Below, piece after piece: positions 54,349 through 62,205 of a stretch of 64,000 bases of DNA; positions within the stretch are counted from its first letter, which is position 1; the number at the start of each line of letters is the position of its first letter. Location: assembly GCA_965117035.1 (NCBI GenBank), contig OZ220748.1:2108001-2172000 (forward strand), given 5' to 3'. A program made the translations under genes and the position numbers. This DNA is from CAZENU01 sp965117035. Lineage in GTDB: Bacteria > Chloroflexota > Dehalococcoidia > Lucifugimonadales > CAZENU01. The notes below the pieces were generated by a model that saw only the letters and a list, made by a program, of their open reading frames with translations, was not told the origin of the DNA and ran no database searches.

Positions 54349-54486
54349 ACTGTTCAGAGTCGAGGAGATGGACCTTGCGAGGGACTCTCGTCAACGACGA
54401 AAATGAGGCTGCACCGGGAGGGCGGGTGCAAACCCGCCGCTACGCCAGGTCGGCCAGGGACTATTCTCCGAGAAACCCTGAACAGT
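54349..54486. mobile_element. MITE-like sequence with ACTGTTCA ends and a central palindrome
   Basis: ACTGTTCA (54349-54356) and TGAACAGT (54479-54486) enclose ~120 bp with the hairpin GGCGGGTgcaaACCCGCC. The interior differs from the 113-bp elements; only the ends are shared. The right end abuts the sulfurtransferase stop codon. Confidence 0.5.
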
Positions 54487-55337
54487 CAGTCGGTCTCGAT
54501 GGGGACGCCGATGGAGTTGCCCCACTCGGTCCACGAGCCGTCGTAGTTGCGCACTCGCGGGTAGCCGAGCAGGTACTTCAGCACGAACCACGAGTAGGAG
54601 GCGCGGACGCCCAGCCGGCAGTAGGGTACGATCTCCGCGTCGGCCGTGAGCCCCCGCTCCTCGTACATCCGGCGCAGCTCCTCGACCGGCCTGAACGCGC
54701 CGTCCTCTCCCGCGCCGTCGTCCCAGGGGACGTGGACCGCTCCTGGGATGCGCCCCTTGCGGACGATGTCGGGCTGCGGCGTGCCGGGCGCCGACGTGAG
54801 CTCGCCCGAGTACTCCTCCGCGGCGCGCGTGTCGAGCAGCTTGACGTCCATCCGGCCGAGCGTGTCCAGGATGTGCTCCCGGGTCGCGCGGACCGACCGG
54901 TCGGGCGCCTGGACGCGGTACGTCGCCGCCCTGGGCGCGGGCTCGTCGGTCGACAGCGGGCGGTCCTCCGCCAGCCACTTCGTCCGGCCGCCGTCCATCA
55001 CCCGGACGTCCCGGTGACGGTAGTACTTGAGCACCCAGAAGGCCCACGTGGCGGAGCGGTTGTTGCCGTCGCCGTAGACGACGACGGTCGTGTCGTTGTC
55101 TATGCCCGACCGGGAGAGCAGCGCCTCGACCTGGGCGACGCCGGGGATGTCGCGCCGCACCGGGTCCTCCATATCGGTGTGGAGACCCCAGCCGACGGCG
55201 CCCGGGACGTGGCCCTGCCGGTAGTCGGCGTCCAGGTCGGAGTCGACCTCGGCGATCACGACGGCGGGGTCGTCCAGGCGCTCGGCGACCCATTCGGTGG
55301 TGACGATCGCGTCGGGCACTGCGGGCGTCTGGGGCAT
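54486..55337 (-). CDS. Two-domain rhodanese (thiosulfate sulfurtransferase)
   Basis: 283 residues, tandem rhodanese domains. The N-terminal domain is inactive; the C-terminal domain has the active loop CRLGVRA with the persulfide cysteine near residue 238. It moves sulfur from thiosulfate or a similar donor. The first domain retains the VVYGDGNNRSA pattern typical of the inactive half. Confidence 0.9.
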   Translation of the reverse strand: MPQTPAVPDAIVTTEWVAERLDDPAVVIAEVDSDLDADYRQGHVPGAVGWGLHTDMEDPVRRDIPGVAQVEALLSRSGIDNDTTVVVYGDGNNRSATWAFWVLKYYRHRDVRVMDGGRTKWLAEDRPLSTDEPAPRAATYRVQAPDRSVRATREHILDTLGRMDVKLLDTRAAEEYSGELTSAPGTPQPDIVRKGRIPGAVHVPWDDGAGEDGAFRPVEELRRMYEERGLTADAEIVPYCRLGVRASYSWFVLKYLLGYPRVRNYDGSWTEWGNSIGVPIETD

Positions 55338-55391
55338 GTCGGGCCTCCTGTGGGGAGATGCGTAGTGGCTATGGCGGGGGGCCGCGGCTCG

Positions 55392-55697
55392 CTAGGGTGT
55401 GCGAGCGGTTTCCGGGCTCTTCAGGGTTGGCAGCGCGCTGATGACCTCGCCTACCTTCTCTTTGGCCATCCTCAGCTCGTAGAGCTTCTGCAGGTTGAGC
55501 CAGAACTCCGGGCTCGTTCCGAAGAAATGACCCAGGCGCAGGGCCATGTCACCGGTAATCCCACGCTGCCCATCAAGCATTTCGGATACCCGGTTGGCGG
55601 GCACGTCGATCTGCCGAGCGAGCGCGGCGGCGCTCATGTCGAGCTCGTTTAGCTCTTCGGCGAGATGTTCCCCCGGATGAATTGCAGGTATGGCCAT
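55392..55697 (-). CDS. Orphan HigA-family antitoxin
   Basis: 101 residues, Cro/XRE helix-turn-helix: IHPGEHLAEEL, MSAAALARQIDVPANRVSEM, GDMALRLGHFFGTSPEFWLNLQ is the HigA pattern. HigB should precede it, but the adjacent upstream gene is an enolase-superfamily enzyme, so the toxin is missing. Probably a DNA-binding remnant or solitary regulator. Confidence 0.87.
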   Translation of the reverse strand: MAIPAIHPGEHLAEELNELDMSAAALARQIDVPANRVSEMLDGQRGITGDMALRLGHFFGTSPEFWLNLQKLYELRMAKEKVGEVISALPTLKSPETARTP

Positions 55698-55702
55698 GAC
55701 TG

Positions 55703-56800
55703 CTATACGGCCCATTTTTCGACGGCGTACGGGTCCAGGTCCAGGCCGAGGCCGGGCTTGTCCGGGAAGGGCGACAGCATGCCGTCCCTGTGCTGCGGGA
55801 CCTCGGTGTACCACTCGCGGTCGGCCTCTTCGGCGACGCTCATGTACTCGACGACCTTCAGGTTGGGCGTCGCGCAGGCGAGGTGGAGGTGGACGAGCTG
55901 CACCAGGTGCGGCGCGACGGGGATGTTGAACGCCTCCGCCATGTGCGCCACCTTCATCCACTCGGTGACGCCGCCCACGGTCGCGACGTCCGGCTGCACG
56001 ATGTCGACCGCGCCGGCCGAGATGAGCTCCCGGAAGCCGATCTTCGAGTACTCCTGCTCGCCGGTCGCCAGCGGGATGTCGATGGCGTTGCGGACCTGGG
56101 CCAGCCCGGCGACGTCCTGCGCCAGCACCGGCTCCTCCAGCCAGCCGACGTGGTACTGCTCGAACTCCTTCGCCATGTAGATAGCCTGCTTGGGGTAGTA
56201 GCCGTTGTTGGCGTCGACGTACAGGGCGGCATCGTCCCCGATGGCCTTGCGCACTGTCGCGACGCGCTCTATGTCCTCGCGCTCGTGGGCGCCGCGGTCC
56301 CGCGCGACCCTGATCTTGACGCGGCGGATGCCCTTCTCGAGGAAGGCGCCGACGTCGGCCAGGAGGTCGTCGCCTGCCAGGTTGACCCAGCCGCCGCTGC
56401 CGTACAGGGGCACCGCGTCCGTGAATGGGCCGAGCAGCCTGTACAGCGGCAGGCCGAGCGCCTTCGCCTTCAGGTCCCAGAGGGCGATGTCGACGGCGGA
56501 GAGCGCGTAGGCTGCGATGCCGGAGCTGCCGAACTGCCGGCCGCGCCAGAACAGGTCGTCCCACAGCCGCTCCGTGTCGAGCGGGTCGCGGTCCCGGAGG
56601 AGGTCGCCGAAGCCGTTCTCGACGATCCGGTCGACGCCCGGCGCCGACGTGCCGACGCCCAGGCCCTCGACGCCCTCGTCCGTCTGGAGGTGGACGAAGA
56701 GCTGCCCCCGGCCGCCCACGGGCGCCGGCGAGGTCGAGTTCTGCGTCGGCCGCGTGTGCGGGTAGAACAGCCTGGTGGTAGTGACGTCGACGATCTTCAT
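55703..56800 (-). CDS. Enolase-superfamily enzyme, copy 3
   Basis: 365 residues. VKIRV lysine site, metal ligands in YVDANNGY, WLEEPV and LATGEQEYSK, then QPDVATVGGVTEW and PHLVQLVHLHL. Capping loops differ from copies 1 and 2, so it is a paralogue with probably different substrate. ATG 56800; five bases separate it from the HigA gene. Confidence 0.87.
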   Translation of the reverse strand: MKIVDVTTTRLFYPHTRPTQNSTSPAPVGGRGQLFVHLQTDEGVEGLGVGTSAPGVDRIVENGFGDLLRDRDPLDTERLWDDLFWRGRQFGSSGIAAYALSAVDIALWDLKAKALGLPLYRLLGPFTDAVPLYGSGGWVNLAGDDLLADVGAFLEKGIRRVKIRVARDRGAHEREDIERVATVRKAIGDDAALYVDANNGYYPKQAIYMAKEFEQYHVGWLEEPVLAQDVAGLAQVRNAIDIPLATGEQEYSKIGFRELISAGAVDIVQPDVATVGGVTEWMKVAHMAEAFNIPVAPHLVQLVHLHLACATPNLKVVEYMSVAEEADREWYTEVPQHRDGMLSPFPDKPGLGLDLDPYAVEKWAV

Positions 56801-56950
56801 GTGCTCCGCCTTTTCCGATGGCCGCATGGTCCCAGCCAGCGCCGCGCCGTACCCGTGGACGCTTGCGGGCCCGAGACCGCCCGCAGTATAGGTGCGCTGT
56901 CGTCCGACGGTCAATCTGGGCGGGACGCCCCATGCTATAATTCCGTGACG

Positions 56951-57037
56951 GGAGAGGTGGCCGAGCGGCTTAAGGCGCCGGTCTCGAAAACCGGTATGGG
57001 AGCAATCTCATCGTGGGTTCGAATCCCACCCTCTCCG
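56951..57037 (+). tRNA. tRNA-Ser (CGA)
   Basis: Acceptor GGAGAGG pairs with CCTCTCC; anticodon stem CCGGT/ACCGG with loop CTCGAAA gives anticodon CGA. The long variable arm and GGGTTCGAATCCC T-loop are those of serine tRNA. CCA is not encoded. Confidence 0.93.
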
Positions 57038-57049
57038 CCGACAGCGCGG

Positions 57050-57069
57050 GGCCGCCGGGCCCGGCGGCC
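57050..57069. other. 20-bp perfect palindrome between the tRNA genes
   Basis: GGCCGCCGGGCCCGGCGGCC. No U-run follows, so it is not an obvious terminator; it may be a processing or spacer structure. Confidence 0.5.
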
Positions 57070-57125
57070 GACGAAGGCTCCTCGCCCCAGCGATGGGCCG
57101 CCTTCACGGGCGCGAAGCGTCTATC

Positions 57126-57217
57126 GGAGAGATGCCAGAGTGGCCGAATGGGCGCGACTGGAAATCGCGTGTCCTGTTAACGCGGGACCGTGGGTTCGAA
57201 TCCCACTCTCTCCGCCA
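57126..57217 (+). tRNA. tRNA-Ser (GGA)
   Basis: Acceptor GGAGAGA pairs with TCTCTCC; anticodon stem CGCGA/TCGCG with loop CTGGAAA gives GGA. Long variable arm, GGGTTCGAATCCC T-loop, CCA encoded at 57215-57217. Confidence 0.94.
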
Positions 57218-57252
57218 TGACCCTTGACACAACCGCATCGGTGGGTAGTGGC

Positions 57253-57777
57253 TCACTTTGTCGCCGACTGCGAAGGTCGTTGCCCCGTCCCGCATTTCTC
57301 CGCGCACGGGGGGCAGTGAGGGAAAGAATCGATTGTGCAGTCTAGACAATATCTGTCGCCGCATAGAAGACACGGAGTGGAGGTTTCACGCCTTCGGCAT
57401 AGCGGACAGCGGGGACGCCGCAGCCAAAGAAAGGTGCGACGGGGCAACCAGAGAAAATCTAGCCAGTGGTCCCACGGCGTAGGTTCGAGTAACTCGTCTG
57501 GCATATTGTTGACGTTTCCGCCGAAGTGCGTCCAGAGAAAGAAAATCCAGCGCTGACGCGCGCGGCGCCCGTGAGCGGAGTCGCGCCAAGCATGCAGGAT
57601 CCGCGACAGCACACCCACGACGATAATCGCGAGAATAGCCCCGACCGCCCCGGCGATTGCTGTTTCCCAAAAGCTCAACGGAGCGATGTCTCCCTCCTTT
57701 GCTTGCGCGCAACCCTTGAGGGTAGACCACTCTAGCGCCCGCGCAAGATAGGGGCAACCGAACGGATACTGAACCAC
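57253..57777 (-). CDS. Membrane protein with Cys-rich zinc-binding tail
   Basis: Up to 174 residues. One strong transmembrane helix (IAGAVGAILAIIVVGVL) followed by a basic segment and a C-terminal cluster CPLCRRRE, CLLCGDRYCLDC, CPPCAEKC resembling a B-box/RING-type zinc fold. No function is recognised. The GTG at 57777 has no clear ribosome site; a TTG just before the membrane helix, with GGAGGG upstream, is an alternative. Confidence 0.5.
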   Translation of the reverse strand: MVQYPFGCPYLARALEWSTLKGCAQAKEGDIAPLSFWETAIAGAVGAILAIIVVGVLSRILHAWRDSAHGRRARQRWIFFLWTHFGGNVNNMPDELLEPTPWDHWLDFLWLPRRTFLWLRRPRCPLCRRRETSTPCLLCGDRYCLDCTIDSFPHCPPCAEKCGTGQRPSQSATK

Positions 57778-58048
57778 GACCGGTAACGGTGGCCTGTCCC
57801 CGTTGTGACGGCGCTGTCGTGGTCCGAGAGGACCGGGACCTGTGTGCCGAGTGTGTGGCTACTCCGGGCCAATCAGGACGCCGACGGCGTTGGACGACCT
57901 AGAGACGAAGCGCGAACCCACGGCGCGGGTCCGAGCTTAAGACCTGGACCCGCGCACGCCCACGCCGACGCCCTCAGCCGGAATCCCAAAAGGGCATCCC
58001 GAAGCGCAGCCGCGATACGTGATAGACGGCGCTGTCGGGCCGCCAAAT
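57778..58048. other. Gap with nothing recognised
   Basis: 270 bp without a supported gene, hairpin or repeat; GC-rich, no domain in any short frame. Confidence 0.35.
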
Positions 58049-58558
58049 CTACCACGGTAGGGGAAACTCGTCCGATAGGGTCTTGGCTTGCTCGTACTGT
58101 CTCTGTTCTGCCAAGACACGCAGTCTCGCGAAGTAGGTGGCCCATTCGTCCGTTTCTTTGTAGGCCCAAGACGGGACCACTATTTCTAACTCTCCCAGAT
58201 TGCGCGCAATCTGGCGTGCCTGCTCCTGGGTTCCGGCGGCAGGGGTGAATCTGGTCTTTGCGTAGGCGTGCGCTACTTGGCGTATTTCTTCGCGCAGGTC
58301 GTAAAACCTGTAGGATTTGGGCTTGAGTCTCCCCCCGGACAGACGCCAGAGGAACGGCGCAACTTGAACGATCATGACCAAGAAACAGGCGAGAGCGAGC
58401 CCCGCATACACGTCCACAATCACGCGTTCATCAAACTCCCGTCCTGCTATTTTCGCCGGGCCTTCATTTTCGAACGCCCACCGGATGGCTTGGAACATGA
58501 AATATAGGAAGCCGCCCACCGAAAACGCGTCGATTACACGACGTACCCACCTGGACAC
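58049..58558 (-). CDS. Hypothetical two-helix membrane protein
   Basis: 169 residues from GTG 58558, with GGAGG eight bases upstream. Two hydrophobic segments (about 12-29 and 46-70) are followed by a cytoplasmic-type charged helical domain. Not recognised. Confidence 0.55.
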   Translation of the reverse strand: MSRWVRRVIDAFSVGGFLYFMFQAIRWAFENEGPAKIAGREFDERVIVDVYAGLALACFLVMIVQVAPFLWRLSGGRLKPKSYRFYDLREEIRQVAHAYAKTRFTPAAGTQEQARQIARNLGELEIVVPSWAYKETDEWATYFARLRVLAEQRQYEQAKTLSDEFPLPW

Positions 58559-58915
58559 CTTGTGTACCCTCCAAAGGACCTGAGCGTTGCCAGCTATCCC
58601 TGTCCACAGTGGACAGGCCCGTTAAGTATACGTTGACAGGGCCGCCATCAGGAGGGGCCGCCGGCATTCTCTATCTGGCTCAGATATGGTCTAGGGGCAG
58701 CCCCTCTCTCCGCCACTTTTGCACCGTGACTGTTCGGATTCCCCACCCCGTGAGCGCCCGGCCGCTCGAGCCTTCGAATGCCCTCGGGATTCAGCGTGCT
58801 CGACGGGCTGCGGGCATTCAGATAAGCTTGCTCGACGTGGGAGGCCCCGCCGTCAGCGCTACGGCGGTCCGCGATCTGCCCCACGTCGCCGAACGAGCAG
58901 GAAACGGAGGCCCGG
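58559..58915. other. Gap with possible regulator remnant
   Basis: 356 bp. Reverse-strand reading contains PRPYLSQIENA, reminiscent of an XRE recognition helix, but surrounding frames are broken and no start is usable. Treated as non-coding. Confidence 0.35.
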
Positions 58916-59464
58916 TTGACCACACAGCTGACGCAGTCCCCCGCCGCTCCTGAACTGGTCGTCACCCGCTGGTTCAATACCGACGACAGCCCGACCCTGG
59001 CCGGTCTCAAGGGCGAGGTCGTGGTGATCGAGGCGTTTCAGATGCTCTGCCCGGGCTGCGTCTCGCACGGGCTGCCGCAGGCGAAGCGCATCCAGCAGGT
59101 GTTCGGCAACGATCTCACGGTGCTCGGACTCCACACCGTTTTCGAACACCACGACGCCATGACCCCGGTGTCGCTGGAGGCGTTCCTGCACGAGTACCGC
59201 ATCGACTTCCCGGTCGGCGTCGACGCCCACGAGCCGGGCGTCACCATGCCCATCACGATGGGGCGGTACCAGCTAAGGGGCACGCCGAGCCTTGTGGTCA
59301 TCGACCGCGCCGGACGCATCCGGGTCAACGCGTTCGGACAGGCCGACGACATGGCCGTGGGAGCGGTCCTCGCTCGCCTCATAGACGAGCCCCGTCCCGA
59401 GCCGGAGGCCGACTGCGGCCCGGACGTGGGGTGTCCCATCCCGGCTCAGGACTCCGCAGGATAG
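58916..59464 (+). CDS. Thioredoxin-fold (TlpA/redoxin-like) protein
   Basis: 182 residues. C45-P-G-C48 is a thioredoxin-type active site, with GTPSLVVIDRAGRIRVNAFG as the cis-Pro strand. No signal peptide, so cytoplasmic. TTG start with GGAGG five bases upstream. It likely reduces peroxides or thiols; the partner is unknown. A Cys-rich tail (CGPDVGC) follows the fold. Confidence 0.85.
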   Translation: MTTQLTQSPAAPELVVTRWFNTDDSPTLAGLKGEVVVIEAFQMLCPGCVSHGLPQAKRIQQVFGNDLTVLGLHTVFEHHDAMTPVSLEAFLHEYRIDFPVGVDAHEPGVTMPITMGRYQLRGTPSLVVIDRAGRIRVNAFGQADDMAVGAVLARLIDEPRPEPEADCGPDVGCPIPAQDSAG

Positions 59465-59819
59465 GCGGCGAGCCTCAGCAAGCGCCCTCTTCCCCGCATG
59501 GTGCGACATGCTTACCTTCCGCGTGGAAAGGCGCACGGTACCTTACAGGAAGCGTACGACGGTTCGTCTGGTCGATCTCCATAGACACGGCCGGCGCGCC
59601 TGACCTGTGCGATGGATCGCGGGACTGGAAGCCTTGGAGCCCCGGGGGCCAACTCCTGACCAGACGAATCCCGCTCTCGCCGCAGTTTCTCGACCCGGTC
59701 GGTCGCCTCGATCCTTGCCCTCCCACACCGCCGCGAACCGGCGCTGATGTTGACACTCCGGCGGTGTGGGCATATAGTGCCGGACACCCAAACCTAGGAA
59801 CGCGGGGGAACGAATACCT
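59465..59819 (+). promoter_or_regulatory. Complex upstream region of the third Gfo/Idh/MocA gene
   Basis: Promoter TTGACA (59750-59755), 17-bp spacer, TATAGT (59773-59778). A perfect 12-bp inverted repeat CCCACACCGCCG (59722-59733) / CGGCGGTGTGGG (59759-59770) places its right arm inside the spacer. Further upstream, TTCGTCTGGTC (59563-59573) and GACCAGACGAA (59658-59668) are another perfect inverted pair. Confidence 0.65.
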
Positions 59820-60944
59820 ATGGGAAACGATAAGACTCTCAGGGCCGTCCACGTCGGATTGAGCGTCGGGCACGCGGGCAGGCTGGACACGTCGGACGAC
59901 GAAACTCTGGGCGCGCGGGCGCGGCTGCTGACGGACGTCCGGCGGCTTCCGGGCGTGGAGGTCGTCGCGTACTGCGAGCTCTACGACAGCTCGAAGCTCG
60001 ACGAGGTCAGGACGCACTTCCCGAACGCCGGCGCGTACGACAACGTCGACGACCTGATCGCCAACGAGGAGTTCGACCTGGCGTGCGTCGTGCTGCACCC
60101 GAGGGACATGCCGGACGCGCTGCTCAAGCTGGCCAACGCCGGCAAGCACCTGCTGGCCGACAAGCAGTTCGCGCTGCACGGCGACGACCTCAAGCCGGTC
60201 GTCGAGGCCATCGACCGCAACAACCTGACCTCCTTCGTCTGCTACCCGTGGCGCTACCACCCGGCGATGCAGGACATCCGGAAGCTGACCGAGAACGGCG
60301 TGCTCGGGCGTCCCATCGCGATCGAGGCGCGGCAGATCACCGGGCAGGTCGGCGGACCCCACGGCAGCGACCCTGCGAGCAACACCTCGCGCAAGGACGT
60401 CTGGGGCGGCGGCAACCTGCAATACGTGGGCTGCCACATCCTGGAGGGCATGCGCTTCCTGATGGGCTGCGAGGTCAAGAGCGTGTCGGCCCAGATCGGC
60501 AGGCCGCTCGGCTACACCGAGGAGGAGGTCGAGGACGTCGCGGTGCTCGCGCTGGAGTACGAGAACGGCGCGATGGCCAGCCTAGTGGCCGCGTACCTGT
60601 CTCCCAAGGGAGTGACGGGCGCGGGCCGGAGCCTGATGTTCTACGGCTCCGAGGGCTGGGCCAACTGGCCGTCGATCGGCGGCAACACCCTGGAGGTCTA
60701 CAGCGCGTCGCCCCAGTGGAGCGGCACCCCGGAGAAGACGATCCAGTACACGCTCGCGCCGCTGCCGAGCATCGTCGGCGCGGTCTGGTACTACAACTGG
60801 ATCGAGAACTTCGTCAACGACATCAGGGCGGGCAACAAGGGCACGCTCAACATGACCGACGCCCTGTACGTGCAGCAGAGCATCGACGCCGCCTACGAGT
60901 CGGGCCGCACCGGCCAGCGCGTCGAGGTCCAGTACGGGCTGTAG
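59820..60944 (+). CDS. Gfo/Idh/MocA-family oxidoreductase, copy 3
   Basis: 374 residues. Rossmann N-domain with AVHVGLSVGHAG and ADKQFAL in place of EKP (Glu-Lys-Pro replaced by Asp-Lys-Gln), and C-terminal GGGNLQYVGCHILEG. The paralogue at 28832 is the closest match in the window. It has its own strong promoter and a terminator, so it is a monocistronic, probably regulated gene. Substrate unknown. Confidence 0.85.
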   Translation: MGNDKTLRAVHVGLSVGHAGRLDTSDDETLGARARLLTDVRRLPGVEVVAYCELYDSSKLDEVRTHFPNAGAYDNVDDLIANEEFDLACVVLHPRDMPDALLKLANAGKHLLADKQFALHGDDLKPVVEAIDRNNLTSFVCYPWRYHPAMQDIRKLTENGVLGRPIAIEARQITGQVGGPHGSDPASNTSRKDVWGGGNLQYVGCHILEGMRFLMGCEVKSVSAQIGRPLGYTEEEVEDVAVLALEYENGAMASLVAAYLSPKGVTGAGRSLMFYGSEGWANWPSIGGNTLEVYSASPQWSGTPEKTIQYTLAPLPSIVGAVWYYNWIENFVNDIRAGNKGTLNMTDALYVQQSIDAAYESGRTGQRVEVQYGL

Positions 60945-60972
60945 TCAGCCCAGGCAGTCCGGCGAATCAGAC

Positions 60973-61010
60973 GGCGCCCCGGACGCATCCGGGGCGCCGT
61001 TGCTTTTTTT
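60973..61010 (+). terminator. Rho-independent terminator
   Basis: Perfect 11-bp stem GGCGCCCCGGA (60973-60983) / TCCGGGGCGCC (60988-60998), loop CGCA, then GTTGC and TTTTTTT (61004-61010). Strong. Confidence 0.93.
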
Positions 61011-61020
61011 CCTTGTTCTC

Positions 61021-62205
61021 CCTCACCTGGCGTCTCACCTGGCGGGAGGGAGTTAGAGGAGGGGGCGTCTTGGGCCGCTGGCCGCGTCGTGGTGGTTCGG
61101 CAGGCGGGATCACCCTCACCTCAGTCCTCTCCCGTCGAGGGAGATGAGGGAAGAGTCGCCGTTGCGTTCCTTGTTCTCCCTCCCCTGGCGGGAGGGAGTT
61201 GGAGGGAGGGGGCGTCTTGGGCCGCGTGCGGCGCCGTTGCGGTCAGGCAGGTGGGATCACCCTCACCTCAGTCCTCTCCCGTCGAGGGAGATGAGGGAAG
61301 AGTCGCCGTTGCGTTTCTTGTTCTCCCTCCCCTGGCGGGAGGGAGGGAGGGGGCGTCGTCGTTCGCGTGCGGCGCCGTTGCGGTCAGGCAGGCGGGATCA
61401 CCCTCACCTCGGTCCTCTCCCGTCGAGGGAGATGAGGGAAGAGTCGCCGTTGCGTTTCTTGTTCTCCCTCCCCTGGCGGGAGGGAGGGAGGGGGCGTCGT
61501 CGTTCGCGTGCGGCGCCGTTGCGGTCAGGCAGGTGGGATCACGATCACCTCAGTCCTCTCCCGTCGAGGGAGATGAGGGAAGAGTCGCCGTTGCGTTTCT
61601 TGTTCTCCCTCCCCTGGCGGGAGGGAGGGAGGGGGCGTCGTCGTTCGCGTGCGGCGCCGTTGCGGTCAGGCAGGTGGGATCACCCTCACCTCAGTCCTCT
61701 CCCGTCGAGGGAGATGAGGGAAGAGTCGCCGTCGCGTTTCTTGTTCTCCCTCCCCTGGCGGGAGGGAGGGAGGGGGCGTCGTCGTTCGCGTGCGGCGCCG
61801 TTGCGGTCAGGCAGGTGGGATCACCCTCACCTCAGTCCTCTCCCGTCGAGGGAGAGGAGGGCGGAGTCGCCGTTGCGTTTCTTGTTCTCCCTCCCCTGGC
61901 GGGAGGGAGCTAGAGGGAGGGGGCGTCTTGGGCCGCTGGCCGCGTCGTGGTGGTTCGGGAGGCGGGATCACCCTCACCTCAGTCCTCTCCCGTCGAGGGA
62001 GAGGAGGGAAGAGTCACCGTTGCGTTTCTTGTTCTCCCTCCCCTGGCGGGAGGGAGTTGGAGGGAGGGGGCGTCTTGGGCCGCTGGCCGCGTCGTGGTGG
62101 TTCGGCAGGCGGGATCACCCACCTCGGTCCTCTCCCGTCGAGGGAGAGGAGGTAAGAATCACCCTCGCCTCGGTCCTCCCGTCGAGGGAGAGGAGGGGGA
62201 GGGCG
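61021..62205. repeat. Tandem repeat array, 141-147-bp units
   Basis: The phrase GTCCTCTCCCGTCGAGGGAG recurs at 61124, 61271, 61412, 61553, 61694, 61835, 61982 and 62127, with a truncated copy at 62172. Intervals are 147, 141, 141, 141, 141, 147 and 145 bp. Each unit carries two hairpins, CTCCCTCCC/GGGAGGGAG and CTCTCCC/GGGAGAG. Most units are a multiple of three long, so long uninterrupted frames appear by chance; no protein is supported. Confidence 0.9.

Noticed and set aside
54400..54450. Riboswitch in the aminotransferase-rhodanese gap
   Set aside because: The hairpin GGCGGGT-gcaa-ACCCGCC lacks any known aptamer pattern and lies at gene ends, not in a leader.
57050..57069. Terminator after tRNA-Ser (CGA)
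   Set aside because: Perfect palindrome but no U-run.
58648..58900. XRE-type regulator on the reverse strand
   Set aside because: Only a short helix-like phrase, with broken frames and no usable start.
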